Positions 9,226-18,046 are shown, counted from the stretch's first letter. The stretch: DNA of 64,000 nucleotides from Streptomyces olivochromogenes (GCF_021538895.1 NZ_JADDRL010000007.1:62001-126000); one strand, 5' to 3'. Made by a program: numbers and translations. Notes: generated from the letters alone by a model not told the origin.

Positions 9226-10478
9226 CGGCGCACGGATATCCGACGAGCGCGGCGATCTCGAGGGGCGCGGCGGGTTCTGCGGGCGTGGGGGGCTGGCAGC
9301 CGGAGGTGGCTGCTGCCCCTGTCACGGCCGGCGGGGGATCGGGCCGGGACCGCTACTTGGACCTCCTCCGCTCGACGGCCCTGGTCCGCGTGGTGGTCTA
9401 CCACCTCTTCGGCTGGGCGTGGCTGACGGTCCTCTTCCCCTCCATGGGCGTGATGTTCGCGCTGGCGGGCTCTCTGATGGCGCGTTCCCTGAGCCGCCCC
9501 GCGCTGAGCGTGATCCGCGGCCGGATCCGTCGTCTGCTGCCCCCGCTGTGGGCGTTCAGCGCGGTGGCGCTGGCGCTGATGTTCGCGGGTGGCTGGAACC
9601 CGGTGAAGGACCCGGACAACGGCGGGATCTGGGGCGTACTGAAGCTGATCGACTACGTGATCCCGGTCGGTGCGCCGCCCTTCCCCTGGCACATCGGCTC
9701 GAAGTCGGGCCTGCTGGAGGACACGTGGGCGGTGCAGGCGGCGGGGCCGCTGTGGTACCTGCGCGCGTACCTGTGGTTCGTGATCGCGTCGCCGCTGTTG
9801 CTGTGGGCCTTCCGCAGGGCGCCGTGGCCGACGCTGCTGGCCCCGCTGGGCCTGACGGCGATCGTCGGTACGGGCCTGGTCACCATCCCAGGTGAGACGG
9901 GCAACGCGGTGACGGACTTCGCGGTGTACGGCGGCTGCTGGGTGCTGGGCTTCGCCCACCACGACGGCCTGCTGTCGCGCATTCCCCGCTATGTCGCGGT
10001 CTCCGGTTCGGCGCTGCTCATGGCGTTCGGCCTGTGGTGGGCGTCGGGCCATCTGGGCCCCGACGGCTGGGACCTGAACGACATCCCGCTGGCCCAGGCG
10101 AGCTGGTCCTTCGGTTTCGTGGTCATCCTGTTGCAGTACTCACCGTCGTGGCGGGAGTTGCCGGGCCGCCTGCGTCGCTGGGACAAACTGGTGACCCTCT
10201 CCAACAACCGCGCGGTGACGATCTACCTGTGGCACAACATGCTCATCATGGCCACGGTCCCGATCATCGACCAGGTGTACAACCTGCCCTTCATGCAGAG
10301 CGATCGAGCGGTGGGGGCACTCGACTCCACGTACATGATCTGGATGTTCCTCCTGGTCTGGCCCCTGATCGGCCTGACGATCCTTGCTCTCGGCTGGATC
10401 GAGGACATAGCGGCGAAGCGGAGCCCGCGGCTGTGGCCGAACGGGGTGAGGAGGGGTGGAAGCCGCCGAAAGGCCTGA
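9222..10478 (+). CDS. Membrane acyltransferase (acyltransferase-3 family) of the mat locus
   Basis: A 418-aa multi-spanning O-acyltransferase of the OatA/NodX type. RYLDLLRSTALVRVVVYHLF opens the domain, with the conserved His in VYHLF, and about ten hydrophobic segments follow. ATG 9222 overlaps the matB stop (ATGA), so the three genes are one translationally coupled unit. The natural inference is acylation, for example O-acetylation or succinylation, of the MatB polymer or a precursor; the sequence does not show the acyl donor or acceptor. The gene may be the locus member sometimes called matC. Confidence 0.8.
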   Translation: MTAHGYPTSAAISRGAAGSAGVGGWQPEVAAAPVTAGGGSGRDRYLDLLRSTALVRVVVYHLFGWAWLTVLFPSMGVMFALAGSLMARSLSRPALSVIRGRIRRLLPPLWAFSAVALALMFAGGWNPVKDPDNGGIWGVLKLIDYVIPVGAPPFPWHIGSKSGLLEDTWAVQAAGPLWYLRAYLWFVIASPLLLWAFRRAPWPTLLAPLGLTAIVGTGLVTIPGETGNAVTDFAVYGGCWVLGFAHHDGLLSRIPRYVAVSGSALLMAFGLWWASGHLGPDGWDLNDIPLAQASWSFGFVVILLQYSPSWRELPGRLRRWDKLVTLSNNRAVTIYLWHNMLIMATVPIIDQVYNLPFMQSDRAVGALDSTYMIWMFLLVWPLIGLTILALGWIEDIAAKRSPRLWPNGVRRGGSRRKA

Positions 10479-10617
10479 CACCCGGTCACCGGCACGGGCT
10501 CGACGGAGCACACCCCGGCGCTTTGCACGGGCCAACGCGCTCCCGCCCGGGCCCCGTTGCAATGTCACGGGACGGCAACCAATGCCCGCCTAGCCCCTGC
10601 CAGTTGACTGTTGTCTG

Positions 10618-10647
10618 CCCCGCTATGCCTGATTCGCGATAGCGGGG
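10618..10647. terminator. Hairpin in the gap after the mat locus
   Basis: Perfect 9-bp arms CCCCGCTAT / ATAGCGGGG with a 12-nt spacer, 140 nt past the acyltransferase stop. Either a terminator or an operator; no T-run follows. Most of the rest of this 257-nt gap shows no gene. Confidence 0.4.
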
Positions 10648-10681
10648 TGAGCAATTCGCTCTGGTGCGGCCAGGACGGACC

Positions 10682-10696
10682 CCGATACCGTATCGG
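10682..10696. promoter_or_regulatory. Palindromic operator upstream of the lipoprotein gene
   Basis: CCGATACcGTATCGG is a perfect 7+1+7 palindrome 40 nt before the GTG start at 10736. It overlaps a possible -10 (TACCGT). No regulator is encoded next to it. Confidence 0.45.
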
Positions 10697-10735
10697 CTGC
10701 TTCTCAACCCTCAACAGCCCCACCAGGAGCCCACC

Positions 10736-11398
10736 GTGACCCGCCGCCCCCGCCTGCTCACGACAGCCGCCGCCGGTGCGATGTCCGCACTTCTGCTCGC
10801 TGGTTGCGGCGGGGGTGGGGACGACGACGCGTCCAAGCCGAAGGACAAGATTGCGGGGGCGGACACGGACGACACGGCGTCGCCTTCACCGACGGCTCCG
10901 GATCCATCCACCGCTGACCGCCCGAAGATCGAGATGCCCGCCGACCTGTCCTACACCTTCGACTGGCCCAAGACCGGCAACAAGGACAAGGACGCGGTCC
11001 TGTCGGACAGCGAGCAGTCGATCAAGGCGGTGGACCTGGCGATCCTGAACCAGGATCCGCTGGACAAGGCGTACCGGTTTTACTACGAGGGCGGAGCAGC
11101 AGCCCAGACGCAGCAGTTCATCAAGGCATACGTCAAGGCGAAGGCCCGTACGACGGGCGCTTACCGCTACTACGAGCCGGTGGTGAACATCAGCGGTTCC
11201 GGCAACGCGTCGCTCGTCTACTGCGAGGACCAAGGCAAGGCGTACGACCTCTATCTGGAGACGAAGAAGGTCGACAAGACCCCCGTCACCAAGAACAGCT
11301 ATGTCCTCTACAGCAGCCAGCTGTACAAGAACGACAAGGGTGTCTGGGTGATCCAGAAGCTCATGGCAGTAAGGGGGAATTCCAAGTGCCAGCCCTGA
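10736..11398 (+). CDS. Putative lipoprotein
   Basis: A 220-aa secreted lipoprotein read from GTG 10736, behind AGGAG at a good distance. The signal peptide ends in the lipobox LLAGC with the modified Cys at residue 24, followed by a Gly/Asp/Ser/Thr/Pro linker. The remaining 170 residues have no motif I recognise; the end (KGVWVIQKLMAVRGNSKCQP) reads like a lipoprotein with an NTF2-like fold, but that is a guess. It heads an accessory block with a type VII-like set, and similar lipoproteins often stand beside such sets in Streptomyces. Confidence 0.75.
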   Translation: MTRRPRLLTTAAAGAMSALLLAGCGGGGDDDASKPKDKIAGADTDDTASPSPTAPDPSTADRPKIEMPADLSYTFDWPKTGNKDKDAVLSDSEQSIKAVDLAILNQDPLDKAYRFYYEGGAAAQTQQFIKAYVKAKARTTGAYRYYEPVVNISGSGNASLVYCEDQGKAYDLYLETKKVDKTPVTKNSYVLYSSQLYKNDKGVWVIQKLMAVRGNSKCQP

Positions 11399-11621
11399 GC
11401 ACCGGCCAGAGGAAGATGCCCTGAAGATCGACAGTGGCTGCATGGGCGATCCGTACGCCAAGGACAAGGCCGATGAGACGCCACCCGGTGGAGTGAAATA
11501 CCTGCGCTCGTCCGACGCCGGTTCATGCCCGCTCAAAGCCACGATCACCTGGACGATCCACTGGATCGGCGGCTATGGCAACGGTGACGACCTGCCTGAT
11601 GGCACGTTCGGACCCCTGTAG
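11373..11621 (+). pseudogene. C-terminal remnant of a secreted protein
   Basis: The frame is open from 11373 (just after a TAA) to TAG 11619-11621, with an ATG only at 11442 giving 59 codons and no ribosome binding site. The peptide has paired Cys and a beta-rich end (CPLKATITWTIHWIGGYG...DLPDGTFGPL) like the ends of longer secreted proteins I recall between a lipoprotein and a WXG100 gene. It overlaps the lipoprotein gene in another frame, so a deletion that removed the front of the gene is the simplest reading. Confidence 0.4.
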
Positions 11622-11676
11622 GAAGCGGGTTAGCTTCGTTCCACATCTTCTGGACGGGAGAGTGGGGGAGGCGTAC

Positions 11677-12000
11677 ATGGCCGACCGGCTTGCCGTTGAC
11701 GGCGATGAGCTTGCGCACTTCATGAAGTTGCTGAAGAAGTCCAGTGACTCCTTGAAGGGTCTGCGCAAAGCGCTGGAAGGCGCAACCGTCACGGGGCTCG
11801 GTACCGACGACTTGGACAGCGCCTGCGAGGACTTCCAGGATGACTGGAAGTACGGCACGGAGCAGATCGGCAAGCAGACCGATGACCTCGCAAAGATCAT
11901 CGGACTGAGCAAGGACAGCTACCGAGAAGTCGACAGGGCGCTGGAGGAGGCGTTGAAGCGGTCGCGCGGCGGCAAGGGCAAGGCGCGTGGATCGGAGTGA
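11677..12000 (+). CDS. WXG100-like small protein (type VII-like)
   Basis: A 107-aa, wholly helical, charged protein. ATG 11677 follows GGGGGAG at 7 nt. Its length, helical hairpin pattern and FQDDWKYG in place of WXG suggest an ESX/WXG100-type partner, but the exact motif is degenerate. The next gene starts inside its stop codon (GTGA) and encodes the long partner, so they are co-translated. Confidence 0.6.
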   Translation: MADRLAVDGDELAHFMKLLKKSSDSLKGLRKALEGATVTGLGTDDLDSACEDFQDDWKYGTEQIGKQTDDLAKIIGLSKDSYREVDRALEEALKRSRGGKGKARGSE

Positions 12001-13343
12001 CCTACACACCCGGAATCGAGCAGTCGGGCGCTGCGCCTGATCCACAGTCGCGCGCGGACTTTGACAAGCCACAGGGACTCAAGTCAGCGCCTCGTATTCC
12101 CAACCCCGACCATCCTCACTTGGGATTCAATCCGGTGCCGGGTGACGTCGAAACAGTCCGCGACCTCCACAAGAAGCTTGCTGCCTGCGCCAAGGTGCTG
12201 GAGGAGACGCACGGCCTGGTAACCAAACTGATGGACGGCAGCTATTGGAAGGGAGACGCTGCTGTCGCCTTTCGCGAGCAGTTGGACGGGGGCCCTCTGC
12301 CGTTGAATCTGAAGAATGCGGCGCGTTCCATCCGCAAGGTGGCCAAACAACTGGACGGCTGGGAGGGTGAACTCGACGACTTCCAGCGTCGGGCCAAACG
12401 TCTGGATGACGATGCCAAGGATGCGCGTGCAGCGCTGGACGCGGCGAAGGGCCATGCCGTCAAAGCTGAGAACGACCCAGCCCTCCATAAGAAGGGTGTC
12501 GGCCATGACGACGCGCAGACGACACTGACTCATGCGAACACGGCAGTGGACAACGCCCAGGCCGATCTTGACAGGATCATCGGCAAGGCGAAGAAGCTTG
12601 CTGAGGAGCATGAGGATAAGGCGCAGCAGCGAGCTCGCAAGATCCGTGATGCTACGCAGAAGTTGACGCCGCATGAGCCCGGCTGGTTGGAGGACCTCGG
12701 AGAGTGGATTACCGAGAACCTGCCCGACATCCTCAGCTTCGCGGCGGGGGTCATCGGACTGGTGGCGCTGTTCGTGGTTTCAGGTGGCACGGCGGCGGCT
12801 GTCCTGCTCCTGGCCGCGGCCGCACTGAGCGCGGGAGCGCTCACGATGAGGCTTTCTGATCCCGAGGTCCGATCCTCACTGGTGGATGGTCTATTCCATG
12901 GCGAACTCGACTCCGATTTCTGGGGGAACCTGGTGGGTGTCGGAGGAGATGTCCTCGGATCCCTTCCCGGCGTTGGCGCAATTGGGATGGGTATCCGGGA
13001 GACGGTGACCTCGGCCAGAGCAGGTGAAGAAGTGTTGTCGCTCGGTCAGAAAGTGGCCACTCTCGGTTCGAAGACCATGAGTGAAGCTCGGGCTATTTCC
13101 AATCTGGACAACAAGGCACTGGATCTCGTTGTGCGTGGGGCGAGGGATCCCGTAAAGGCCGGCCGAGTGGTGGAGATTTCATCGGCCTCGCTAGGTGTTA
13201 CGACGGCAGGGTATGGACTCGTGTCCGGTGCGGTGGACGCGATCGACAATGATGATGTAAAGGGCAGCTCCGCCGGAGTTGACGGCGTTCGATCGATTAT
13301 CGATATCGGTGGGATTTTCGACCTTGCGGGCCATGTGTTCTAA
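11997..13343 (+). CDS. Putative type VII-secreted protein, LXG/WXG-like N-terminus
   Basis: A 448-aa protein from GTG 11997, overlapping the previous stop. Residues about 40-220 are helical with coiled-coil potential and include SYWKGDAAVAFREQL, a WXG-like turn between helices. A strongly hydrophobic stretch follows (ILSFAAGVIGLVALFVVS...AAVLLLAAAALSAGAL), then a 130-residue tail ending IDIGGIFDLAGHVF. The tail matches no toxin domain I know. This is the usual layout of a type VII substrate with a variable C-terminus. No ESX secretion ATPase is in the window, so export would use a system elsewhere. Confidence 0.6.
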   Translation: MTYTPGIEQSGAAPDPQSRADFDKPQGLKSAPRIPNPDHPHLGFNPVPGDVETVRDLHKKLAACAKVLEETHGLVTKLMDGSYWKGDAAVAFREQLDGGPLPLNLKNAARSIRKVAKQLDGWEGELDDFQRRAKRLDDDAKDARAALDAAKGHAVKAENDPALHKKGVGHDDAQTTLTHANTAVDNAQADLDRIIGKAKKLAEEHEDKAQQRARKIRDATQKLTPHEPGWLEDLGEWITENLPDILSFAAGVIGLVALFVVSGGTAAAVLLLAAAALSAGALTMRLSDPEVRSSLVDGLFHGELDSDFWGNLVGVGGDVLGSLPGVGAIGMGIRETVTSARAGEEVLSLGQKVATLGSKTMSEARAISNLDNKALDLVVRGARDPVKAGRVVEISSASLGVTTAGYGLVSGAVDAIDNDDVKGSSAGVDGVRSIIDIGGIFDLAGHVF

Positions 13344-13366
13344 GTTTGGGTGGTGAGAGAGACTGT

Positions 13367-14032
13367 ATGAACCCGGCAGACTGTATCGTGGCGTGGGATC
13401 ACTCACCCACGCGTCAGGCGTGGGTCAGGCACGTTGTGATGAACCTGGTCGGTCTCCTGGGGTGGATTGCCCTTTGGGTCGGCTCTCTGGCTGCCCTTGT
13501 ACGATTCATGAGTCCGGGATTCACCGTCCTCTTTGTTCCACTTCTGATTTATGCGTTTTATCGAGCTTTGATTCAAGCCTTTTCGGTCCCACTGGCTCTG
13601 CGTGCGGGGCGCATTTTGCGTGAGTATCCATGGGTGATTTTCGAGAGTGCCTCATATGGGTTGAGTAAGCGCGCTGAGGTCGTTGGCAGGCAGTGCGGGT
13701 GGTTTGAATTTCCTAACCCTGCCCGCTCCGAGCAGCGATTGGTGATGGTCTTCCCAGATCACCGGCAGGTTGGATGGTGGCATCGACGTATGGCGCCACG
13801 GGCGAATGCCGACTTGAAAGCACAGATTGGCACAGTGTGGTTTGCGGGTGACCCCCGTCTCGTCGGTCTTATTGCGGCGCCCACTGCCAGCGGTGTCGCG
13901 CCGCGCCGGATGCGCATTCTCCACCAGCAGATGGGGTCAGCAGGCGGGCCCCGGACCCTCGCTGACTGGGGAGTGACCGCGGACGACATCGAACGGGGGC
14001 GACGCGTCGGCATCCGTCCCGATGCCCGCTGA
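13367..14032 (+). CDS. Hypothetical membrane protein of the type VII-like cluster
   Basis: A 221-aa protein; ATG 13367 follows GGTGAGAGAG and is preferred to an upstream in-frame TTG. Two adjacent hydrophobic segments lie near residues 27-75 (HVVMNLVGLLGWIALWVGSLAALV and FTVLFVPLLIYAFYRALI). The remainder is cytosolic and basic. The codons use A and T in third positions more than the flanking core genes. It may be an immunity or accessory protein for the preceding gene; this rests only on adjacency. Confidence 0.6.
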   Translation: MNPADCIVAWDHSPTRQAWVRHVVMNLVGLLGWIALWVGSLAALVRFMSPGFTVLFVPLLIYAFYRALIQAFSVPLALRAGRILREYPWVIFESASYGLSKRAEVVGRQCGWFEFPNPARSEQRLVMVFPDHRQVGWWHRRMAPRANADLKAQIGTVWFAGDPRLVGLIAAPTASGVAPRRMRILHQQMGSAGGPRTLADWGVTADDIERGRRVGIRPDAR

Positions 14033-14714
14033 TCTGCAATTTGGAAACGGACTCATGACGTTGACTCCCTTCGTCCTGGACGACTCTGTCAGGGATCCGC
14101 ATGCCAGTATCTGGTTCGCCGTTCCTGCAAGTTTCATTGAGTTGCCCCTGGGTGCGTTTCTTGCCGCCCCTGACTCAATCGAAGCCGATGCCCTGCGTGA
14201 CGCGCTCGCACCGATGGTGCAGGCGGTGCCGTATGGTGTCGCGCGCCAGCAATTCATCGGGCAACTCGCCAATGCTCAACAACTACTCTTGGCCTTGAAC
14301 GAGGTTGACGCTGTCCATTGCTCTCTCGGGCTGCACCGAGACGATGCTGAGGCGGGGGACGGGCGGACGTTGTTCTCCATGCTCACCGTCTCTTGGCGGC
14401 AGATCGCCTGGTCCCCGCGAGCCATGAGCGCGGTACGCGCTGTGGCGTCCGGCGAAAGGCACGTGCACATCGAGTACTTGGACTTGCCCTCCGGGCCAGC
14501 AACGATCAGTGAGACAGTCCGCACGCCGGCCGCTGGATCCGACGTTCCGCAAGATCCCTTGCTCCAGGTGCATGCCTACCTTCCGCATCCCGATGGCAAG
14601 CGCATGGCGATCCTTATGCTGAATACGACCGCTACGCATCGGCGAGAGCAGTACCGCAATATCCTCCGGCAGATCGCAGAGATGGTTAGCTTCGAAAATC
14701 CACTGGCTGGATAG
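14022..14714 (+). CDS. Hypothetical protein, last gene of the type VII-like cluster
   Basis: A 230-aa soluble protein whose ATG lies 11 nt inside the previous gene, so the two are coupled. No motif is recognised. It has alternating strands and helices and ends with a conserved-looking segment on TTATHRREQYRNILRQIAEMVSFENPLAG. Similar last genes accompany putative type VII-secreted proteins in streptomycetes, which suggests a dedicated chaperone or immunity role; this is inferred from order only. Confidence 0.55.
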   Translation: MPADLQFGNGLMTLTPFVLDDSVRDPHASIWFAVPASFIELPLGAFLAAPDSIEADALRDALAPMVQAVPYGVARQQFIGQLANAQQLLLALNEVDAVHCSLGLHRDDAEAGDGRTLFSMLTVSWRQIAWSPRAMSAVRAVASGERHVHIEYLDLPSGPATISETVRTPAAGSDVPQDPLLQVHAYLPHPDGKRMAILMLNTTATHRREQYRNILRQIAEMVSFENPLAG

Positions 14715-14775
14715 GAGAATCGATCGGGTGGATTGGGTGGTGTGGGCTACGTTCGGGGCGGGGCGCTTGCAGTGG

Positions 14776-15411
14776 TTACTCGTCGAACCAAGCCACCAAG
14801 CGGACGCTCTCGGACCCATGGATGGTGGCGAGGGTTTTCATGACCGTCCATACCGGTTGCCAGGGGCCGTCTTTGGGGACTGCGTCTTGGCGGCGGTCTC
14901 GTTCCGCTCGGTAGAGGGTGGTGCCTGATTGCCACTCGGTGCCTTCGGGGTGGAGGTCGGCTATGTCGGTGGGGCCCAGTGTCAGGGTGTTGATGCCGGT
15001 GGCTCGGGCGAAGGCTCTGGTCCAGATCGAGGGGTGGATCAGGTGCAGGGTGCCGTCCTCGTGGCGGCGGTACTGGGCTATGCGGGTCGTGCGGGGGACG
15101 GCCGGTTCGGTCCAGTCGATGGACTCGACCTCCGGCCAGTCGAGCCATGTGGTGCCGAACGCCGCATCGCCCCATGACTCCAGTTCGGTGCGGATCGTTT
15201 GCGATGTGTCGGGTGGGAGGCCGCGATTCGCCGCGATCGGGCGCCAGAGACCGCTGAAGTCCCGGACGCCGAAGAGGCAGGCGAAGGCTTCGTAGTCCCT
15301 CGGCATTCCCAGCATCGACAGGGTGATGGCCGGCTGCCACGCCGTTTCTCCCGGTTCCAGGTCCGAGCCCCACGTGCGGCACTCGATCCAGCCGTGGATG
15401 TCTGTTCCCAT
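14776..15411 (-). CDS. Conserved hypothetical protein starting MGTDIHGWIE
   Basis: A 211-aa protein on the minus strand, convergent with the type VII-like cluster. The opening MGTDIHGWIE resembles the MGxDIH start of a family seen in phages and actinobacteria with unknown function. It is rich in Trp (WDWPEVESIDWTEP and others). The sequence shows no signal peptide or membrane segment. Nothing in the neighbourhood indicates a role. Confidence 0.6.
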   Translation of the reverse strand: MGTDIHGWIECRTWGSDLEPGETAWQPAITLSMLGMPRDYEAFACLFGVRDFSGLWRPIAANRGLPPDTSQTIRTELESWGDAAFGTTWLDWPEVESIDWTEPAVPRTTRIAQYRRHEDGTLHLIHPSIWTRAFARATGINTLTLGPTDIADLHPEGTEWQSGTTLYRAERDRRQDAVPKDGPWQPVWTVMKTLATIHGSESVRLVAWFDE

Positions 15412-15577
15412 GCGGGCATTCTGGCGGGCGTGGCTTGCTCAAAGCTCTGCCAAGGTTGCGTCAATCGGTGTCCCCCTTTGGACGTGGCGCCTCTTGGTCG
15501 TGGAACACTGCCCGAGTTGCGTAAGTGAACAGCGTGAAGTCGTGGGGTGGAGCGGCAGTGGGAGCGGGGGCCGTGCG

Positions 15578-16450
15578 GTGAGTAAGCGACAAGTGCGGAA
15601 GATGCTGCAGTTGATGGCCGGCGGGGGGCCCGTCGAGCTCACCCATTCAATGGGGTCTGTGAAGAAGCTCGCCCGACTCGCCTTCATCGCCCAGCAGTTC
15701 GGGTACGAGTACGCCGACGCGGGGTACAGCGGGTCGCGCAACAACGTGCTGAAGATGGTCGTCGTGCCCGATCACAGCCCGCAGGCCCAGGCGCGTGCCG
15801 CGCAGAACCGGGCGCAGTATCCCAACGCCGGGGACGGGGTCTCCCTGCCGCCCGTCGTGCCCGACGCGCTCGAACTCCTCAAGGCCCGCATCCAGTTCGA
15901 CCTCACCGGCAAGAACGCCGAGAAGCGGGTCCTGTACGGCGCCGGCGGTATCACCGTCGGCCTGCTGCTCTACACCGTCCGGAAGGGCGGCGGTGCCTTC
16001 GACTTCGCCGTCGCCGGGGGCGCTTGGGTCATCTTCATGAGCATCATGGGGATCGGGGTCCTGGTGACTCGGCGTCGCAATGCCAAGTTCGCCGGACGGC
16101 TTCAGGCCGCCGGCTTCGTTCCGGTGACCGATGCCAGTGGGCGGGTGCGTTATCTGCCCCATCTGCCTCACCCGGCTCAGCTATCTCGCCCGGCTCAGCT
16201 GTCTCATCCGCCTTATCAGCAACCTCAGCAACCTCAGCAGCCCCATCCACCTCATCAGTCTCATGTGCCCATGCCGCATCCGGGCCAGGTGCCCGGGCAG
16301 CAGCAGGGGTGGCCGGCGGGGCCGTATGGCAGTGGTCCGTATGGCGATCCTTCGTACGGCGGCTCCGGGCCCTACGGCAGTGGGCCGTACGGCGGTGGGT
16401 CGTACGGGGGTGGGCCCTACGGCGGTGGTTACGGGCAAGCTCAGCCCTAG
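15578..16450 (+). CDS. Hypothetical membrane protein with Pro/Gln and Gly/Tyr low-complexity tail
   Basis: A 290-aa protein from GTG 15578 (MSKRQVRKMLQLM). Residues 1-105 are soluble; two adjacent hydrophobic segments lie around 125-170 (VLYGAGGITVGLLLYTV, FDFAVAGGAWVIFMSIMGIGVLV). The tail is extreme in composition: HPAQLSRPAQLSHPP, then PQQPQQP, then PYGSGPYGGGSYGGGPYGGG. The stop codon is the TAG inside the first unit of a downstream CCCTAG repeat array. Such tails can phase-separate or stick to surfaces, but no function is known. Confidence 0.65.
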   Translation: MSKRQVRKMLQLMAGGGPVELTHSMGSVKKLARLAFIAQQFGYEYADAGYSGSRNNVLKMVVVPDHSPQAQARAAQNRAQYPNAGDGVSLPPVVPDALELLKARIQFDLTGKNAEKRVLYGAGGITVGLLLYTVRKGGGAFDFAVAGGAWVIFMSIMGIGVLVTRRRNAKFAGRLQAAGFVPVTDASGRVRYLPHLPHPAQLSRPAQLSHPPYQQPQQPQQPHPPHQSHVPMPHPGQVPGQQQGWPAGPYGSGPYGDPSYGGSGPYGSGPYGGGSYGGGPYGGGYGQAQP

Positions 16451-16483
16451 CCCTAGCCCTAGCCCTAGCCCTAGCCCTAGCCC
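16445..16483. repeat. CCCTAG hexanucleotide array (about 6.5 copies)
   Basis: Six perfect CCCTAG units and a final CCC directly follow the preceding coding sequence. The first unit supplies the TAG stop and each further unit repeats an in-frame TAG. CTAG is normally rare in such genomes. Confidence 0.95.
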
Positions 16484-16662
16484 AACGTCTTCGCGCGCGG
16501 AATCGGCCTCACCGTCGGCCCCCCGGCCGAGTGAGAGCAACGTTCCCTTCCGGTCACTCACAGGCACAGTCAGGAAACGCGCCCTCCCTACCTTCGGGAC
16601 TCATCACCGCTCATCGCCCCGAACCACCCGAGCGCCAGAGCACCCTGAACCGTGGAGGCGTC

Positions 16663-18045
16663 ATGACAGCCCCGAGTACTGCCCCCGCCCGGAGCGGCCG
16701 GTCAGGCCGCTGGATCGAGCACTGGGATCCCGAGGACGAGGCGTTCTGGAGGGCGTCCGGGGAGAAGGTCGCCCGCCGTAACCTCCTCTTCTCCGTCCTC
16801 TCCGAGCACATCGGGTTCTCGATCTGGACCATGTGGTCCGTGCTCGTCCTCTTCATGGGGCCGGAGTACGGGCTGACGCCGGCCGACAAGTTCCTGCTGA
16901 CGTCGATGGTCACGCTGGTCGGCGCCGTCGTCCGCGTCCCGTACACCTTCGCCGTCGCGGTCTTCGGCGGGCGGAACTGGACGATCGTCTCGGCCGCGCT
17001 GCTCCTCGTGCCGACCGTCGCCGCGTACACCGTGATGGAGCCGGGGACGTCCTTCGGCACCTTCCTCCTCGTCGGGCTGCTCGCGGGGATCGGCGGCGGC
17101 AACTTCGCCTCCTCCATGACCAACATCAACGCCTTCTTCCCGCTGCGGAAGAAGGGGTGGGCGCTCGGGATGAACGCCGGCGGCGGCAACATCGGCGTGC
17201 CCGTCATCCAGCTGGTCGCCCTCGCGATCATCGGGGCGAGCGGCGGGCCGCGCCTGCTGCTCGGGATCTACGTCCCGCTGATCGTGGTCGCCGCCGTCCT
17301 CGCCGCCCTCTTCATGGACAACCTCGCGTCCGTGAAGAACGACACCGGCGCGGCCAAGGACGCCGCGAAGGACGCCCACACCTGGATCATGTCCTTCCTC
17401 TACATCGGGACGTTCGGGTCGTTCATCGGATACAGCTTCGCCTTCGGGCAAGTGCTGACCAACCAGTTCGGGCGGACCCCGCTGCAGGCCGCGTACCTCA
17501 CCTTCATCGGCCCGCTGCTGGGCTCGCTCATCCGGCCCGTCGGCGGCCTGCTCGCCGACCGGTACGGCGGCGCGCGGATCACCCTGTACAACTACCTCGG
17601 CATGGCGGCCGCGACCGCCGTCCTCATCTTCGCCAGCATGGAGAAGTCGCTGCCGCTGTTCGTCTCGGTCTTCGTCGTCCTGTTCGTGCTCAGCGGGCTC
17701 GGCAACGGGTCGACGTACAAGATGATCCCCGGCATCTTCCAGGCGAAGGCACTGGCCAAGGGGCTTGAAGGAGAGGAGGCCGCGCGCTACGGGCGGCGCC
17801 TGTCCGGGGCCTCCATGGGGCTCATCGGGGCCGTCGGAGCGCTCGGCGGCGTCGGTATCAACCTCGCCTTCCGGCAGTCCTTCCTCTCCTACGGCACCGG
17901 CACCGGGGCGTTCGTCGCCTTCCTGGCCTTCTACGGCGTCTGCTTCGCGGTCACCTGGGCCGTATACCTTCGCCGCCCGGCCGTACAGGCTCGGACCGAG
18001 ACTGCCTCCGAGGCGAAGCCGCAGCTCAGCTACGCCGAGGTGTGA
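16663..18045 (+). CDS. narK: NarK-type nitrate/nitrite transporter
   Basis: A 460-aa MFS protein of the nitrate/nitrite porter family with twelve hydrophobic segments. The family signature is clear: GGGNFASSMTNINAFFP followed by KGWALGMNAGGGNIG, a Gly-rich nitrate signature on TM5, with a second one (SGLGNGSTYKMIP) in the C-terminal half. ATG 16663 follows GGAGG. The frame is open upstream but that is the repeat-rich tail of the previous gene. nnaR follows directly, in keeping with a role in nitrate assimilation or export. Confidence 0.9.
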   Translation: MTAPSTAPARSGRSGRWIEHWDPEDEAFWRASGEKVARRNLLFSVLSEHIGFSIWTMWSVLVLFMGPEYGLTPADKFLLTSMVTLVGAVVRVPYTFAVAVFGGRNWTIVSAALLLVPTVAAYTVMEPGTSFGTFLLVGLLAGIGGGNFASSMTNINAFFPLRKKGWALGMNAGGGNIGVPVIQLVALAIIGASGGPRLLLGIYVPLIVVAAVLAALFMDNLASVKNDTGAAKDAAKDAHTWIMSFLYIGTFGSFIGYSFAFGQVLTNQFGRTPLQAAYLTFIGPLLGSLIRPVGGLLADRYGGARITLYNYLGMAAATAVLIFASMEKSLPLFVSVFVVLFVLSGLGNGSTYKMIPGIFQAKALAKGLEGEEAARYGRRLSGASMGLIGAVGALGGVGINLAFRQSFLSYGTGTGAFVAFLAFYGVCFAVTWAVYLRRPAVQARTETASEAKPQLSYAEV

Positions 18046-18046
18046 C

